The translations under genes and the position numbers were made by a program. Positions 24,901 to 37,158 of a stretch of 64,000 nucleotides of DNA are shown here, in pieces. The first letter of the stretch is position 1. Each line of letters opens with the position of its first letter. The stretch is from Rhynchosporium graminicola (lineage: Eukaryota > Ascomycota > Leotiomycetes > Helotiales > Ploettnerulaceae). The DNA is taken from NCBI GenBank assembly GCA_900074885.1, contig FJUW01000019.1, forward strand, positions 620,001 to 684,000, written 5' to 3'. A model generated the notes under the pieces. It had not been told where the DNA came from. It did no database searches and saw only the letters and a program-made list of their open reading frames with translations.

Positions 24901-27900
24901 TCAAAACCAAACTTCAACAACTCTACCAGCAAACCCTTCAAGACCTGCGACACCTTTTTCTCCCCTCTCAGAACCATAGTAGAGTCCATGACCACCGCCT
25001 GGCATTACCAGGACTTGAGAACCTAACTCTATCCATTCCCGACTCTTCACAAGCTCAAGTGTGACATCTATCATGCCATCAATACCAAAGATGAACGTCT
25101 CTGCCTCTTGCTCATCCATCGTGAGGCTATCATGAAGTCCAAATAAATCATCCGACTCATCTTCCTCGGCGGTTACCCCTGAGTCGTTATTAGCATGCGG
25201 TACAACTTTCAACACCCTGGCAGCCGCTCGTATGCTAGCGACATAGATAACAACTAGGCTGCCAGGTGTGACCGAGTTGATGTCGCTGTCTTCAAAAGAG
25301 GCTGTGAAACCAGTCGCAGCTTGTAATGAGTGGCCAGTTTCTAGCATATGCTGACTTGGGATGGCCATGACTAACCCCTTTCTCAGTCGAGGCGGCGTGG
25401 GTGGAGGCCGTTCGAAAGTTCCATTTGAGACTACTTCTGTGGGAATGTCGAAGACAACCCCGACGGTAGCCACTTGTCCGGCTTTCAGTGTATGGACCGG
25501 CAATCGAAGATTCCTCAAGCTCACAATGCGGGCATTAAACCATTCTCCTTTATTCACAGATGCTGGCATAGCATAGTGAGAGGCCATTCGTGAAAACTCG
25601 GCTGCAGACAAGGGGTATAATGAAGAATCAAGCTTGGATGATGAGGGTTGTGATCCTGGCTTGGAAAGTGATTCGTAGTCATCTGAATCTGCTGGGAACG
25701 GACCGATGACAATGATATCGCCGATCGAAAAACTACCGAAGCGAAGATAGCCAGCAACAACCACCCCTTTATCCCGTGCTCCTTTTTTGTTGAACGCGAG
25801 CGGCTCAGGGGAGGCTGCAAAGCCAAAGACATCCTCGATATGGAAAAGGCAGGCAGGCTGTTCGGGATTGAGCGCCGGTCCAAAGAGATCTTGTGCAGAG
25901 GGAGTGGGAGGAATTGGCAGATGTTGCAGCAATGAATGCATAGATCGGACGCCTGTGCCCTTGACTGAGCTTGTCATGAGAATCGGAATTATTGAAGTCA
26001 GATCACCAGCTCGTGTCATTTTCTCGACGAGTAGACGAATCGGATCTTTATCGTCTGGGCGATGTCAGCGTGCCGTAAAAAGAAGCTCTAGTTCTCCAAA
26101 GTTGGTGGAGATCTCCACGCCCACATCGGCGAGCTACATTACATACTCATCATGTGCCTCGACTGAAACAATGTCTAACTATAAGATTGTTTTCGAAAGT
26201 CACTTACCTGGATGAGGCGTTGTGCTCAGGTCCAATTCATCTATATTGATGATCTGATCAGGAGGAACCATTGAAGGTATCCGACCTGTCGCTTTGATGA
26301 TAGATAGTATTTTCGAGAGAGTCTGTTTCAAGCTCGCCTTTGAAGCCAAGTCAAGCTTGGTAATGACAACAGCGAGAGGTTGGTCAAGCTTTAGACACAA
26401 TTCTAGGTGGGCCTTACCCAAGTCGACTCCAAACCCGGCCGGCATAATTTCTCGGGAGTCCTTGCCACCACTACCACTGACTTCACCATCATTGGCGCTT
26501 ATACAGAGTATAGTCCAATGTGGCGCCCATCCAATTAAACCCCGAACGATCGTTCTTCGATATCGCCAGTGACCCGCAGAATCCGAAACGAATACCAAGC
26601 GCCCAGCTTTTGATGAGAAGTGTATATCAGTCCTATGACGTGAATATTGTAATCAGTACACCTCTTTGATGAAATATAGAAGGACTGATATGTTATCTCT
26701 GCCCACAGCTGGCTTCGAAGACTGAGATTGATCTCTTCTCTAAAATATGCACTTACCATGAGGTTACATTGCCTGACGCATAATTTATCACACTCCGACC
26801 CTGGTAGCCAATAAGTTCTTGAGCAACAGAACTTGTCACACCTGAAGCTATTTCGTGCCTATGTTTCAACAGACTGAGTCTGCTTTTGCCCCTGCCATTA
26901 TCCAATGTTGCTGTGGATAGTGTACCAAGCAGACTGGATTTTCCAGAGGTTGTCGGGCCCGTCAGGGTAATCCTTAGCTGTTCTGTGTTATCTATTTCCG
27001 TCGATGTCTCTTTCACACCATTGAACTGAACGAAAGGCGGAATATGGTTTTGTGGGACTGTACTATCATCCGATCTGAAGTACGAGCTCCTATCTCTTGG
27101 GCCCAGGTTTGGAGATACAAGAGCCTCAGCAACCCATAGTTGAGCTGTTCGACGAGAAAAGTCGGCGCTAGCATCTGAGTTTGGGGGTCGTCCGGCCCTA
27201 CTTTCATCCTGCCGGTGAACCTCGTGTGAAGCAAGAGTAGAAGAAGCCTCCAGCCACTCACATTCACCAACGACGACCATTCTGACAATTTCGACGTTAC
27301 AACCCAAACTTGCAGCCATAGCTCTCAGGTTGGTCAAACTCTCATCCATCTCATCTTCAGTCAAGCCTACAAACGTACCGTCGTCAGATACACCAATCTC
27401 GTACAATGCCCCACGGCTCTGTTCTAGTCCTGCTAGTAGCTTGGCCGGCTCTGAGCGAGCCTCGAGATGGTTACTTGCATCAGGAAGCTTGGGCAGAACG
27501 AGCTCGCTTGTAGAGACATCATGATATGGAGACGATTGCTGTAGGCGCCACAGAAGCTGAGTAGTCAGTTGCTCAAAGCGGTTCTGCCGCGACTGTTTGG
27601 ATGGTGGTGTGGTTGAACCTAAGTCGTGGGAACTTGGTCGTTTGCGATAGGTTCCCGACTTAAGAGATTCCGTAGATGATCTACTGTCTGACATAAGTCA
27701 GTGCTGACGACATAAATGTTGAATAGGCACGCTGTAAGCCTGATCGGGTGATAAGAGACTAGATAGCTCATATGAAGTGAAAGGAAATGTATGCCTACAA
27801 TTACGCCTCGGTCTAAGTAGTAAATGCAGTTTATACTCGGTTGGTCCATCTTGAGGCTCGGCTCCAAGCCGTGTAACGGCATGATCTTCCAGACGTGCTG

Positions 27901-28033
27901 AAGATGGGGAGATAGTATATCTCGGTGTTTGGTCTGTGGGTTGGGGTGTGGACGGTTTAGGGGTGTCCGTCGGCGTTAGCCATGGAGATGATACCTGAGA
28001 GGGCTCCGTTTCATAAGTAAAAATGCTAGCCAT
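24901..28033 (-). CDS. GTPBP1/GTPBP2-like translational GTPase (four exons)
   Basis: Exons 28033-27805, 27687-26757, 26632-26208 and 26054-24901 join in phase to 912 residues. The G domain has a P-loop GPTTSGKS (about 320-327), a G3 motif DSAGH (404-408; canonical DxxGH) and a G4 motif TKLD (478-481). EF-Tu-like beta-barrel domains follow: the domain-2 region around FSIGDIIVIGPF and a C-terminal barrel with VMPGGGHGLYYG. The motifs and their order fit the GTPBP1/GTPBP2 family, relatives of eEF1A and Hbs1 linked in animals to rescue or quality control of stalled ribosomes and mRNA turnover; the role in fungi is inferred. The N-terminal 240 residues are Ser/Pro-rich, then carry a short alpha/beta segment shared by the family. 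The gene is divergent from SEC9 across about 1 kb. Confidence 0.88.
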
Positions 28034-29083
28034 TCTGAGATCTGATTCGCAATCTGTGGGTACTTTTATATGGCAGCCAAAAATCTGCTTCGGTTACTCG
28101 CTAATTCAGATTGCTATCCTGTATGCCGCCGGCTTTCTGTACTCTGTTTTTGCATGCAGTGACAAAGAACGTGTATCGATTTGGGCGTAATGTTTCCGGA
28201 AATGCCAAGACGTCTGGAGAAGCATCTTGATAATATGTGGTGATACAGCGGATAATGAATCGTGGACAATCTGGCTCGATACAACAGCATCTAACGCGGG
28301 TTCATGCCACTTGTTTAAAAGACATCATCATTGACGAGTATCAGTTCTTGGCAACAGACTGGCAAATTCTTGCGCGTTGCGAGTAGTAAAAATACGGAAG
28401 GAGTAAAGGTGGTTTGGTGGATGAAGTCTGAAAGCACGAGAAGGACCGTAGGTAGAGGGTAGAGGACTGTAGATGGTGCGCAGGTGGAGAAGACGGAGTA
28501 AACGATGTGAATGATAAAGAAAAGGTGTAGTAGGTATAGTACAGTAAGTGCTTATCAGATAGTTCCACTTCGAGTCAGAATTTTGTGGGGGCGGAGCACG
28601 GCAGCAGTCATCGGCGGGGGTCATCAAGCCTGATCACTGATTGGTTGATAGACGCATCTTAGCGAGGTTCACGGCATGGCGTTTCTCCGTTCCGACGGGG
28701 ATGAGAACGTCCAAAATTAGACATAATGTGGATCCCACCCCACCCATCTCCACTTTACTCCACTTGAAACCAACTGTCGTTGCCTCTGACGAGCTTGTTA
28801 CAGGTAGACCTTCACATGTGTAAGACAATCTTCATATTTAAGAGGCAAGGCAAGGCAAGGCAAGGCAAGGCAAAGCAAAGCAAAGCATCGAAATCCTCGA
28901 GACCATATTCGAAGCACAAATCACAACGACAGCAGTTTCCTCCCTCCGTCGATTCTGCACAACCATCCACGACATCGATTGATTTACCATCGCTATCACT
29001 ACCAATTTACCCCTACACCAAAACCTCGCTCGCTGGCGTTTGGAAGTCTAAACAGCTTATTACGTGCTCAACCTCTCAGCATC
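28034..29083. promoter_or_regulatory. Divergent promoter region of the GTPase gene and SEC9
   Basis: About 1,050 bp separate the start codons of two divergently transcribed genes, so both promoters must lie here. The only clear structure is a GGCAA pentanucleotide tract about 200 bp before the SEC9 start. The open frames seen in the region have no recognisable product. Confidence 0.5.
28844..28888. repeat. GGCAA/AGCAA pentanucleotide repeat in the SEC9 upstream region
   Basis: About six copies of GGCAA followed by three of AGCAA. The tract ends about 195 bp upstream of the SEC9 start and is followed by a CT/CA-rich stretch typical of fungal promoters and 5' leaders. Confidence 0.85.
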
Positions 29084-30489
29084 ATGAAGAAGTTCGGCTT
29101 GGGGAAGAAGAAAGGCGGCGAGGGAGATGATGATTCGAGCCGCTCTGCTCTTTTTGGTAGCAGATCCTCCAAGAACTCTGCTCCTGCTCCAGCAGCCTCC
29201 AATCCTTACGCTCAAGCTCCACAAGCTGCTGATCCATATGCTCAGGATAGCAACAAGTATGCGAACATGGGTCCCGTAGGAGCATCTGGATCTTCTCCAT
29301 ACCAGCAAGCAAGACAGAACTATGGTTTGCCTAGCGGTCCTGGCGCTGCTCGTGGTGGACCTCCACCTCCAGCGGTTACTCGTGGCCCAGCTCCTAGTAC
29401 TGGCGGCTATGGTGCGGAAAAGTATGGTAGCGGTGGTGGTTATGGCTCCAATCGATACGAAGGCGCGCCCAGTTCTGGAGCAGGTGGTGATGCTGGTTCT
29501 AGATACGGCCCTGGCGGCTATGGTGGACTTGGGAGAATAAACAGCAATGACACAACAACGACAGAAGACAATCGGGACGCACTCTTCGGTGGAGCTAAAG
29601 ACCGATATGTCCAGAAGACCGGACCACCTCCAAGCAACGGACGGCCTGGAGGTGGCTACGCTGCCGATTCTAGCATTTCCAGTCAAGGGGGAGGCTATGG
29701 CGCATATGGCGAAGACAGGCAACTCACCGCCGAAGAAGAGGAAGAGGAAGATGTAGCGGCGACGAAGCAACAAATTCGGTTCATGAAGCAGGAGGACGTG
29801 TCATCTACCCGCAATGCTCTTCGTATCGCTGCCCAAGCAGAAGAGACGGGACGGGCTACGTTGGCTAGACTCGGTGTTCAAGGAGAACGTATTCATAACA
29901 CGGAAAAGAACCTAGATCTAGCAGCTAATCACAACCGAGTTGCTGAAGAGAAAGCGAAGGAGCTGAAAACCCTCAACAAAAGCATGTTTGCTGTTCACGT
30001 GTCCAATCCCTTCACAGCTTCTTCGCGCCGCGCTACACGAGATCAAGAGATTATCGAGAAGCATCGTCAGGAACGTGAAGAACGTGATGCTACTCGAGCT
30101 GCAGCCTTCGGAACACAGCAGCGAATGGAAAGGGCATTCAAGGAACTGCAACCCGGTGATGTTGGCTATCGCGCACCTCAGACCAAAGCCAGCCTTGCAG
30201 AACGTTCGAAGTATCAGTTCGAGGCCGATTCCGAAGACGATGAGATGGAGAACGAAATTGACAGTAATTTGGACGCATTAGGCCACGCAGCCGGAAGACT
30301 GAATGCCTTGGCACGAGCTACCGGAAAGGAAGTCGATGAGCAGAATAAGCACATCGACACAATCATTCAAAAGGTCGGACAATCGCTCTCTTTTGCTACT
30401 ATTAAACCTTTTGCTGACGCAACTTACAGAGCGATCGCGTGGACGATCAGATTGCCATGAACACGGCAAGATTGGGCCGCATCCATTAG
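29084..30489 (+). CDS. sec9: SEC9, SNAP-25-family plasma membrane t-SNARE (two exons)
   Basis: Sec9 supplies the Qb and Qc helices of the exocytic SNARE complex with Sso and Snc and drives vesicle fusion at the plasma membrane. Exon 1 (29,084-30,373) and exon 2 (30,430-30,489) flank a 56-bp intron; joining restores HIDTIIQKSDRVDDQIAMNT and the terminal RLGRIH found in fungal Sec9. The protein has 449 residues. The Qb motif spans about residues 232-285 with zero-layer Gln at about Q266, and the Qc motif about 385-447 with zero-layer Gln at about Q420. An unspliced read would end wrongly after a stretch of intron translation. The N-terminal 215 residues are Gly/Pro/Tyr-rich and disordered, and start MKKFGLGKKK. 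An in-frame extension upstream has no ATG. There is no membrane anchor, as expected for this family. Confidence 0.93.
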
Positions 30490-31499
30490 ACTTTCTAGGC
30501 TAGCCAGCGCATATTACAATCTGATCCTCGGCCTGCTATTGGAATTATCATCATAGAAAAAATGCAATCATCTCGCTGCTATGTATTTCTGTCCGATCCT
30601 CTAATTTTGGCACTTCTTAAGTATTAGCCGCCCTCAAACTTGTCGACCATAGGTAACATGGGATATCACAACGACTATAAACATTTAAGCGTACTAAGCA
30701 TGCTGTATCGTGCAGATTTGGGCTAGTTTGCCTGAAGGTAAAAGGCCTCATTGAGTTTGTTGCCTGATGTTGTATGGCGCGCTTTTTTTCTCAGCGAGTA
30801 ATATTTTGTTGACTCTGCTATTGAGCTTTTTCCAGACCTTGAATTTGATATTGCACGATTGTTCTACAGGCATCAAGTTCTTATGGTTGGGCTACAAACG
30901 CCAAACGCCATCTATCCAGGTTTGTTTGACAAACCATCGGCACAGGGCTTATCTTTCAAAGTGCTTCTTATTAGCGCCACCGAAACCTCCTTTTTTGGAG
31001 CAGACGACTACCTGCTGTAATAACAGCATCTATTTTACGCTGCTTTTTCACACTGTGATCAGGATGATGCCGTACTTTATTATGTCTTCTTCGTCAATTC
31101 GTGCTTACTGGCCCCTCCCGCTTTTTGACCACACTTGCTGACATGTCCATGGCTCAGCATCTGTGGCGACAAGAAAGTACACGTCTCCTACAGCCGCTAT
31201 ATCCCGAGCAGATGGACCGTGATGGGTGAGAAACACCCATCGCGCTCTTGACATGAGTTCTGTAGACACTTATACAGATTTACCTATATACGCTACTATC
31301 CATAGATAGGTATCCAGATCACTCAAGCTCTGTGAATATGAGCAGTATATCATGCTGCATGTGGTCTGAAAGCTTTGAACCACAGAATACGGAAAGATGT
31401 GGTTGCTGCTATTGGTACGGACATTTGAAGGCTTTATCATGTCCACGTAAGCCAACTTGGTTTAGATGACCCGTATAGCATCGATCAACTTCAAGTCCC
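30490..31499. other. Intergenic stretch downstream of SEC9
   Basis: About 1 kb with no recognisable coding sequence. If the decayed channel gene ever had its N-terminal exon here, it can no longer be recognised. Confidence 0.45.
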
Positions 31500-34146
31500 T
31501 CAAATGAACTTGTCAATTTTGCGGCCGCTTATTGACCAACATTATGCGCCGAGAAATATCTCTGTGGGTACGTACCTTGTGATGATATTGTCATCGAACC
31601 TTGTAGCATCCTGTGTCAGGATTTCAACTTTATGTTGTGTGGCTCTTGCGACCTTCTGCGAACCTGCCAACCTGCCAAAACACATTGTCGCCGGGGCCCT
31701 CCGCTCTTCTATTGTATGCCCTGCTATCGAAACTGTTTGGGTCCAAAGTCTTGGCTCTTCCTTGCATTACGAAACTGGTCATATGATTGTCCGTCTTTAC
31801 TCTAGCTAATTTGCACCTGGTAGTCTACTGCCTCCTGGTAAATCGTACCCATTTTCAGCAAGAGCACTTGAGGCAAAGTTATCAGCAAAGCGTGTGCGGT
31901 ACCCGAGCTTTGCTTTGCGAACTTCTCGCCAATCGAGTTCTCAGGCGATTCAACGAGGAAAGTATAGGTGCTCAGCTCCTATTACTGCTTGCTCAAATCC
32001 TTGTCGGAGGATTCGACCCTTTTCAAGGAGCTCTTCCTGATGCTCTAGCGGACAGAAGCCAGATGCATGGATGATTTAGACGAAGTCTGGGTACAGGCGA
32101 AAACTGCCTGCCTTACAGAGATTGTTATCATTTCCGAGAGCAGGATAGTTCTCAGCGTTTCGGCCTGTCAGCTGATCATTACAGCAATATACGAAGGTCG
32201 TGTCATTTACTCCTCGACTCGTCACCGTCGTTCCTGGACCTACTGCCAGATCACTACAAGCACCAGCCCATTTCTCCTCACAACCACCGCAAAGCACCGA
32301 TCATCAATCAATTTCGACTCATCGTTCCCAGAACGAGAAGTTTCTTATAGCTTTGTCCTTGTTCGTTATAGTATACCGAGATCCGACAACATTCGGAGCT
32401 TTGGAGCTGTCATTCATCATCTGCACACTCGGCTGGATTCTTGACCAATTTGTGAGTGGCAATTATCGTTCCTTTGCGCCCGCAGTGCATTCAACAGAAG
32501 TTTCGGGGCAGCCTTAATCAAAGTATCGAGCTAATCAAGACCTCAGGCGAGCATACTCGAACACAGTACATGGGGTAATTGTTATAACCCCCGGCACTGC
32601 TTACAATATCTTAGGGGGGCACGCGTAAACGCAGAATCTTTGGTCCTTCCTCGATGTGATTTTCTCAACTATCTTCTGGGTATACCTGGTTCTTCGCATC
32701 CACAGCTGGCGCACAGGTAAGCTTGAAATGGCACAACAGGCAATGGAAGTCCTGGAAATGGGTGGCTCGATCTTAGTCCCACGCTTAGCTCTCAGTCTGA
32801 TGTCCGAGAACATACTTTTTGTATCACTACGAGCTATGATGAAAGACTTTGCTGTCTTGACGGGCCTGGCATGTGTAAGTCTTTGAAATGTGCAATCTGC
32901 AGAATTCTGCAGCGACACTAACCGTGGGCTGCAGTTGTGCTTTGCTGGATTTCTCTTGTCCATGACATGACTGAGTAATGGGGGCATGAGTCAATCACAA
33001 TACCGAAATGGATGCTGTGGGTATGGTTTGGCCTTGACGGCACTGGAATCCAGAGATCAGTCGACTTCCAGTACGTATTGCTGAAGTCCATAGTACTCTA
33101 TTCTCAAGGCTGCATGAATTCCTTTATTTTTGGCTTGCTTGACTCCCGATATATTACTAAACCAACTAGTTACTAATCGACGATTAGCTAAAGCTGGCTG
33201 CTTGGTCCGATTTTCATGGTTACCTTCGCCTTCCTGGGCAATACCCTCTTCCTTACCATTCTTGTTTCTATGCTCAGTACAAATGCTACTGCGGAGATCC
33301 AGTACGGGCGCGCGGTACTAACCCTTGGTATGTGCTCTTACTATTCTTGATCTGTAACAAGGGATGCATGGCTGAATTTTCTGGTTATGGAGATGTTGGA
33401 AGTTATAAAATACTAAGTATCACCGAGAGGGCGTCAAATCCGATGCGATATTCGCTTATCAGCCGCCCCTTAACATACTTGCACTGTTCCTCCTCACGCC
33501 GCTGACATATATCCTCCCACCTCGATGGTTTCACAGAATCAATGTAATCGTAGTTCGTACCCTCAATGTACCTATCCTACTCATAATTGGCATCATCGAG
33601 CGGCGGTCTATCTAGAAAGAACACAAGATCCACCATGAGCCAGCCCTATCTCGCTCCAGGTGTCGGGCAAATTTGGGGAACTTCTTGAGAGGCTTCTCTA
33701 TGTACGGAGATATACAAGCTGTATATGACGTGGATCTTCCCTAGTCAATACAGTGTGAGTCCCCTGGGGTAAGCGCCCCGGAAAACGATGTTTTCGAAGA
33801 AGCCTTTATGAGAGAGTTCGGACATAAAACGACGGTGAGAAGAAGTAGAAGAGGGGCCGGGAAAAGCCGAAGGCACTCAGTAGCACCGTTCGGGACGCTC
33901 TGCGGTATTATGAGGGACACATGGGGCGAGGGAAGTGTGGCTGGTGAGGGTAATGACACAAAGGCGCGGCTGATCACATTGGAGGAAAAAACACAGAGGA
34001 TCAAACAGATGCTGAAGAAGCTATGCGAGGACACTGATAATTCTTGTCCCAAGACAGATTGTCCTGATGACATGAATACAGACGCTACTTTACGTATACA
34101 CAGAGGGGCAGGTCAGAAGTCGACGACTGATACCCCAAAAATATAG
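31500..34146 (+). pseudogene. yvc1: Decayed YVC1-like (TRP-family) calcium channel gene
   Basis: Pieces of a fungal vacuolar Ca2+ release channel can be read in order on the plus strand: MNLSILRPLIDQ, ALLCELLANRVLRRFNEESI, IYEGRVIY, FLDLLPDHYKHQPIS, YRDPTTFGALELSF, FWVYLVLRIHSWRTGKLE, ENILFVSLRAMM, WMLWVWFGLDGTGIQRSVDF, MVTFAFLGNTLFLTILVSML and EGVKSDAIFAYQPPLNILAL. Several intron borders are still plausible (for example a GT at 32,877). The gene is broken: frame changes lie near 32,205-32,231, 32,328-32,345 and 32,985. Stops are TAA at 32,626-32,628 where Tyr is expected, TGA at 32,968-32,970 where Trp is expected, and TAG at 33,613-33,615 where Trp is expected. The last frame (33,8xx-34,146) is a charged tail. 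The family assignment is from remembered homologues; the breaks are read directly. The 5' end is missing. Confidence 0.75.
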
Positions 34147-34530
34147 AGCGTAATTATGTATGATGATACATGTAAACACCGGCATTATAAGATGTATGAA
34201 AATCCAAGTATAACGAAGGGCCAGGTGTATGAGGGAAAGGGAAAGGAAGCATTCTAAATAAATATCAAGTGATGAAGTCGCTGTTGATTTCGAGCAATGT
34301 CGTGCAATTAGTTGTTTCTTTACAAATCAAGACCTTGGTGCGTGGTCATTGTATGACGATCCAGCATATTTGACTATATGTGTCGTGATGAAAAGTCTCC
34401 CTTCGTTGAACACCTAAGCAAACTTGTAACAATCCTAGGACTATACCTTATTTTGGCAGGCTCCTCGGTAGGCATGCTAATTTTACCACAGGTTTCACGA
34501 CTCTCGAGACTGATGCGCAGAGTTCCGCCC
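34147..34530. other. Gap between the channel relic and the helicase gene
   Basis: About 380 bp that should hold the helicase 3' UTR. No feature seen. Confidence 0.5.
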
Positions 34531-37158
34531 TTACACTTGAAAAGCCTCCTCTACCCAATTGGCCTGTACCGGGCTTACTTTCTTTGCGTAGTTCTTTGCT
34601 GTGAATACGTGCTCAAGAAACATGATTGCCTCGGATTTTTTCTGCCCAAACAACACACTCGATGGGTGGATCGTAATCTGATTCCGTCCAAGAGTCATCA
34701 TGTAACTACCATCCGGAGCCAGGAGAGCTGTCTTAGCAGCGAACGCCGTCATAAAGGTCTTGAGTAAAATCACTATACGCTCTGGTGAGAGCCCTTCGTA
34801 TGAGTCCGTATTTGCAGGTGGAAGCTCACTTATAAGTTTTTGCTGGTAGCAGATCTGGCGGAGCTGCTGGCGAATTTGCATCGCCGTTTTTAGAGCCCGC
34901 GGAGCGATGGAGCGCTGCTTGCACCATTCGAGACGATCGGCATTGGCCACGGTTGCGTATCTTCTGATGACCGCGAGAAGGGTGATAATGTCTCCGTCCG
35001 GTGACAGCAGATCCTTTCGCACTTCGGTCATATTCTCCTGATCATCTTCAGACTTGGGCTGGTTGAAGATTTCTGAATCTGTCGTCAGGCATGATATCAC
35101 GTCGATGACTTCAAGCAGCACATCAGATCTAGGCCCAGCGGCTGCAAGGAGAACGCGTCCATAGGTAGCAGGAAGAGGAAAGATGGCCATTTTTCTCCCA
35201 ACTGCTGTAATGTCGCCTTCATCATCGACCGCTCCCATCATGTGTAGCTGCTTCAGGGCATTCTGAACTGCCCTGACATCGGGCATATCCATCAATGGGA
35301 ATTCAAACACGTCTCTAATTCCGCGGGATTTCATCTTGAGTACAGCTTCGACTACATCGCTGCGTAAGATCTCTGGGAGTTCGTCTTGATCAAGCTTCGC
35401 ATAGTCGTCCTTGGTGTAAACTCTGAAGCATTTCCCTTTCCCCTCTCGACCAGCCCTTCCCGCTCGTTGAATAGCAGAGACCTTCGATATTGGTTTTGCC
35501 AGGAGCGACTCCATTCCTAGACGTGGCCGATATTGTTTGACCTTTGATTTCCCACAATCCACGACAAAACGAACACCGGACACCGTTACTGATGTCTCTG
35601 CAACGTTTGTGGCAAGTACAATCTTTCGCGTGAAGCTTTCCTTCACCTTCTCAAATGCCTCTTGCTGCGCTGCAGCTGGTAAGGCACCGTAGAGCGGCAT
35701 GATCTTCATTCGAGGCAAGGTCTTGACGAGTTTCTCGGCATATTCGACTAGTGCACTGCGCAGCGACTCGATTTCATCCTGACCTGTAAGGAATACCAGA
35801 ATATCTCCGGGCAAAGGCTCCGTCCCATGTAATTGGAGGACCGTGTGTAGGATTGTATGCATGTAATCCTGCGATGGTTTTGTCTCGTGTATGATTTCCA
35901 CCTCGTGTTGTCTGCCACGGACATACTCCACAGCAACCCCGTTGGCTTTGGACTTCACGCGTTGGACTCCGTTGCTTTTGCTGGCAGTCAATTTCGAATC
36001 GCTGGGCCCGTCCCAGAGAGTTGTATTTCCGTTACGCAAGTTCCAATCAGCATCGCCGTTTGATACCGGTACAGCAGACGATGTTGAAGGATCATGATCT
36101 GACTTGTCACGATGTGTTGGCATCGGTTTTGCGAAAAATGCTTCGATGCCTTTTAGATCAAGCGTCGCACTCATGACAATAACTTTCAGTGGAATTCCGC
36201 CACGACCACTTCTGTCCCCGTGTACAAGCTTCCTGAGAAACCCAGCAATAAGGTCCACATCAATGCTCCTCTCGTGTATTTCGTCAACAATAACTGCACT
36301 ATACTTTCGGAGGTTTGAATCGAGTAACATCTCTTGTAGCAGCATGCCCTCAGTCATAAATTTTATCTTTGTCCCTGTAGGCACAAAAGAGTCGAATCGT
36401 ACGGCATATCCAACCTCACCCACTGGTCCGGTGAAAGGAGATCCCATCTCACTAGCAACACGCCGTGCCAACGTCGTAGCAGCTATTCGTCGAGGTTGTG
36501 TGATTGCTATCATTCCTCCCACAGCCACATCTTCTGTCTTTCCTCCGTCGGTTTTGACTTGAACTATCTGCCTCTTGCACCAAGGTTCGGTGTACAGAAA
36601 TTGTGGAACCTGGGTACTCTTTCCAGACCCAGTCTCTCCATTGACAAGCAAGACGTCGTTGTGTCGTATTGCCCGTCGAATGTCCCGCTTCTTGGGCCAT
36701 ATAGGCAGGAGTTCTCGGACCTTTTCGTGCTGTCGAGCGATATGCTGAAGTTTCTCACTTCCTGATTGCTCGTTTCCAGAAGATATGCGACTGCGAAATC
36801 GGGAGTTGGAGGTAGTGTCTCGGTTATCTTTCACCAAAGCACTCCTACTACTGTCCTCGAGGGCTCTACCCACTCTAACCGCCCCATTGTCAGACCTCTC
36901 ACCCACTCCATTTGCGTGCGCTATGCCAGCTTTATTGACGGCACTGGTCTTCATTCGGGAAGTTATCAACTCTGAACTGGGAGAGCAGCCCGCCTTTGGA
37001 CTCCCGTCTCTTGTGCGCTTAACACCGGCGATAAGAAACGAGTCCTTCGACTTCTGATTGTCGAGAGCAGCTGGACCTGGACCTTTCTCTTTTAATCGAG
37101 GGGATCGACTTCCCGTCCCGTCCTCATTCTCAAACGTAACGTGAACTTTCTCGGGCAT
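34531..37158 (-). CDS. dhr2: DEAH-box RNA helicase, DHR2-like (single exon)
   Basis: One uninterrupted frame of 875 residues. Helicase motifs in order: motif I GETGSGKST (174-182), motif Ia TQPRR (220-224), motif II DEIH (292-295), motif III SAT (330-332), a Q/D segment FLTGQDEIE (457-464), motif V ATNVAETSVT (516-525) and motif VI QRAGRAGR (564-571). Helicase-associated domains (WH, ratchet, OB-fold) fill the C-terminal part. The segment DVAVGGMIAITQPRRIAATT and the overall layout best fit the Dhr2 family, nucleolar helicases needed for 18S rRNA maturation; a DHX33-like naming would mean the same clade. The first 140 residues are disordered and charged. An insert of about 80 residues after motif III is Ser/Asn/Lys-rich. 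Motif II is DEIH rather than DEAH. The start codon is about 350 bp from the edge of the RIP block, yet the gene is intact. Confidence 0.9.
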   Translation of the reverse strand: MPEKVHVTFENEDGTGSRSPRLKEKGPGPAALDNQKSKDSFLIAGVKRTRDGSPKAGCSPSSELITSRMKTSAVNKAGIAHANGVGERSDNGAVRVGRALEDSSRSALVKDNRDTTSNSRFRSRISSGNEQSGSEKLQHIARQHEKVRELLPIWPKKRDIRRAIRHNDVLLVNGETGSGKSTQVPQFLYTEPWCKRQIVQVKTDGGKTEDVAVGGMIAITQPRRIAATTLARRVASEMGSPFTGPVGEVGYAVRFDSFVPTGTKIKFMTEGMLLQEMLLDSNLRKYSAVIVDEIHERSIDVDLIAGFLRKLVHGDRSGRGGIPLKVIVMSATLDLKGIEAFFAKPMPTHRDKSDHDPSTSSAVPVSNGDADWNLRNGNTTLWDGPSDSKLTASKSNGVQRVKSKANGVAVEYVRGRQHEVEIIHETKPSQDYMHTILHTVLQLHGTEPLPGDILVFLTGQDEIESLRSALVEYAEKLVKTLPRMKIMPLYGALPAAAQQEAFEKVKESFTRKIVLATNVAETSVTVSGVRFVVDCGKSKVKQYRPRLGMESLLAKPISKVSAIQRAGRAGREGKGKCFRVYTKDDYAKLDQDELPEILRSDVVEAVLKMKSRGIRDVFEFPLMDMPDVRAVQNALKQLHMMGAVDDEGDITAVGRKMAIFPLPATYGRVLLAAAGPRSDVLLEVIDVISCLTTDSEIFNQPKSEDDQENMTEVRKDLLSPDGDIITLLAVIRRYATVANADRLEWCKQRSIAPRALKTAMQIRQQLRQICYQQKLISELPPANTDSYEGLSPERIVILLKTFMTAFAAKTALLAPDGSYMMTLGRNQITIHPSSVLFGQKKSEAIMFLEHVFTAKNYAKKVSPVQANWVEEAFQV

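Noticed and set aside
28328..28627. A 99-codon minus-strand frame in the divergent promoter region
   Set aside because: It is Ser/Thr/Tyr/Pro-rich low complexity with no family resemblance and lies where both promoters are expected.
29060..29773. Long antisense frame (237 codons) opposite SEC9
   Set aside because: It is a shadow of the Gly/Pro-rich N-terminal part of SEC9; its residues are low-complexity and no domain is visible.
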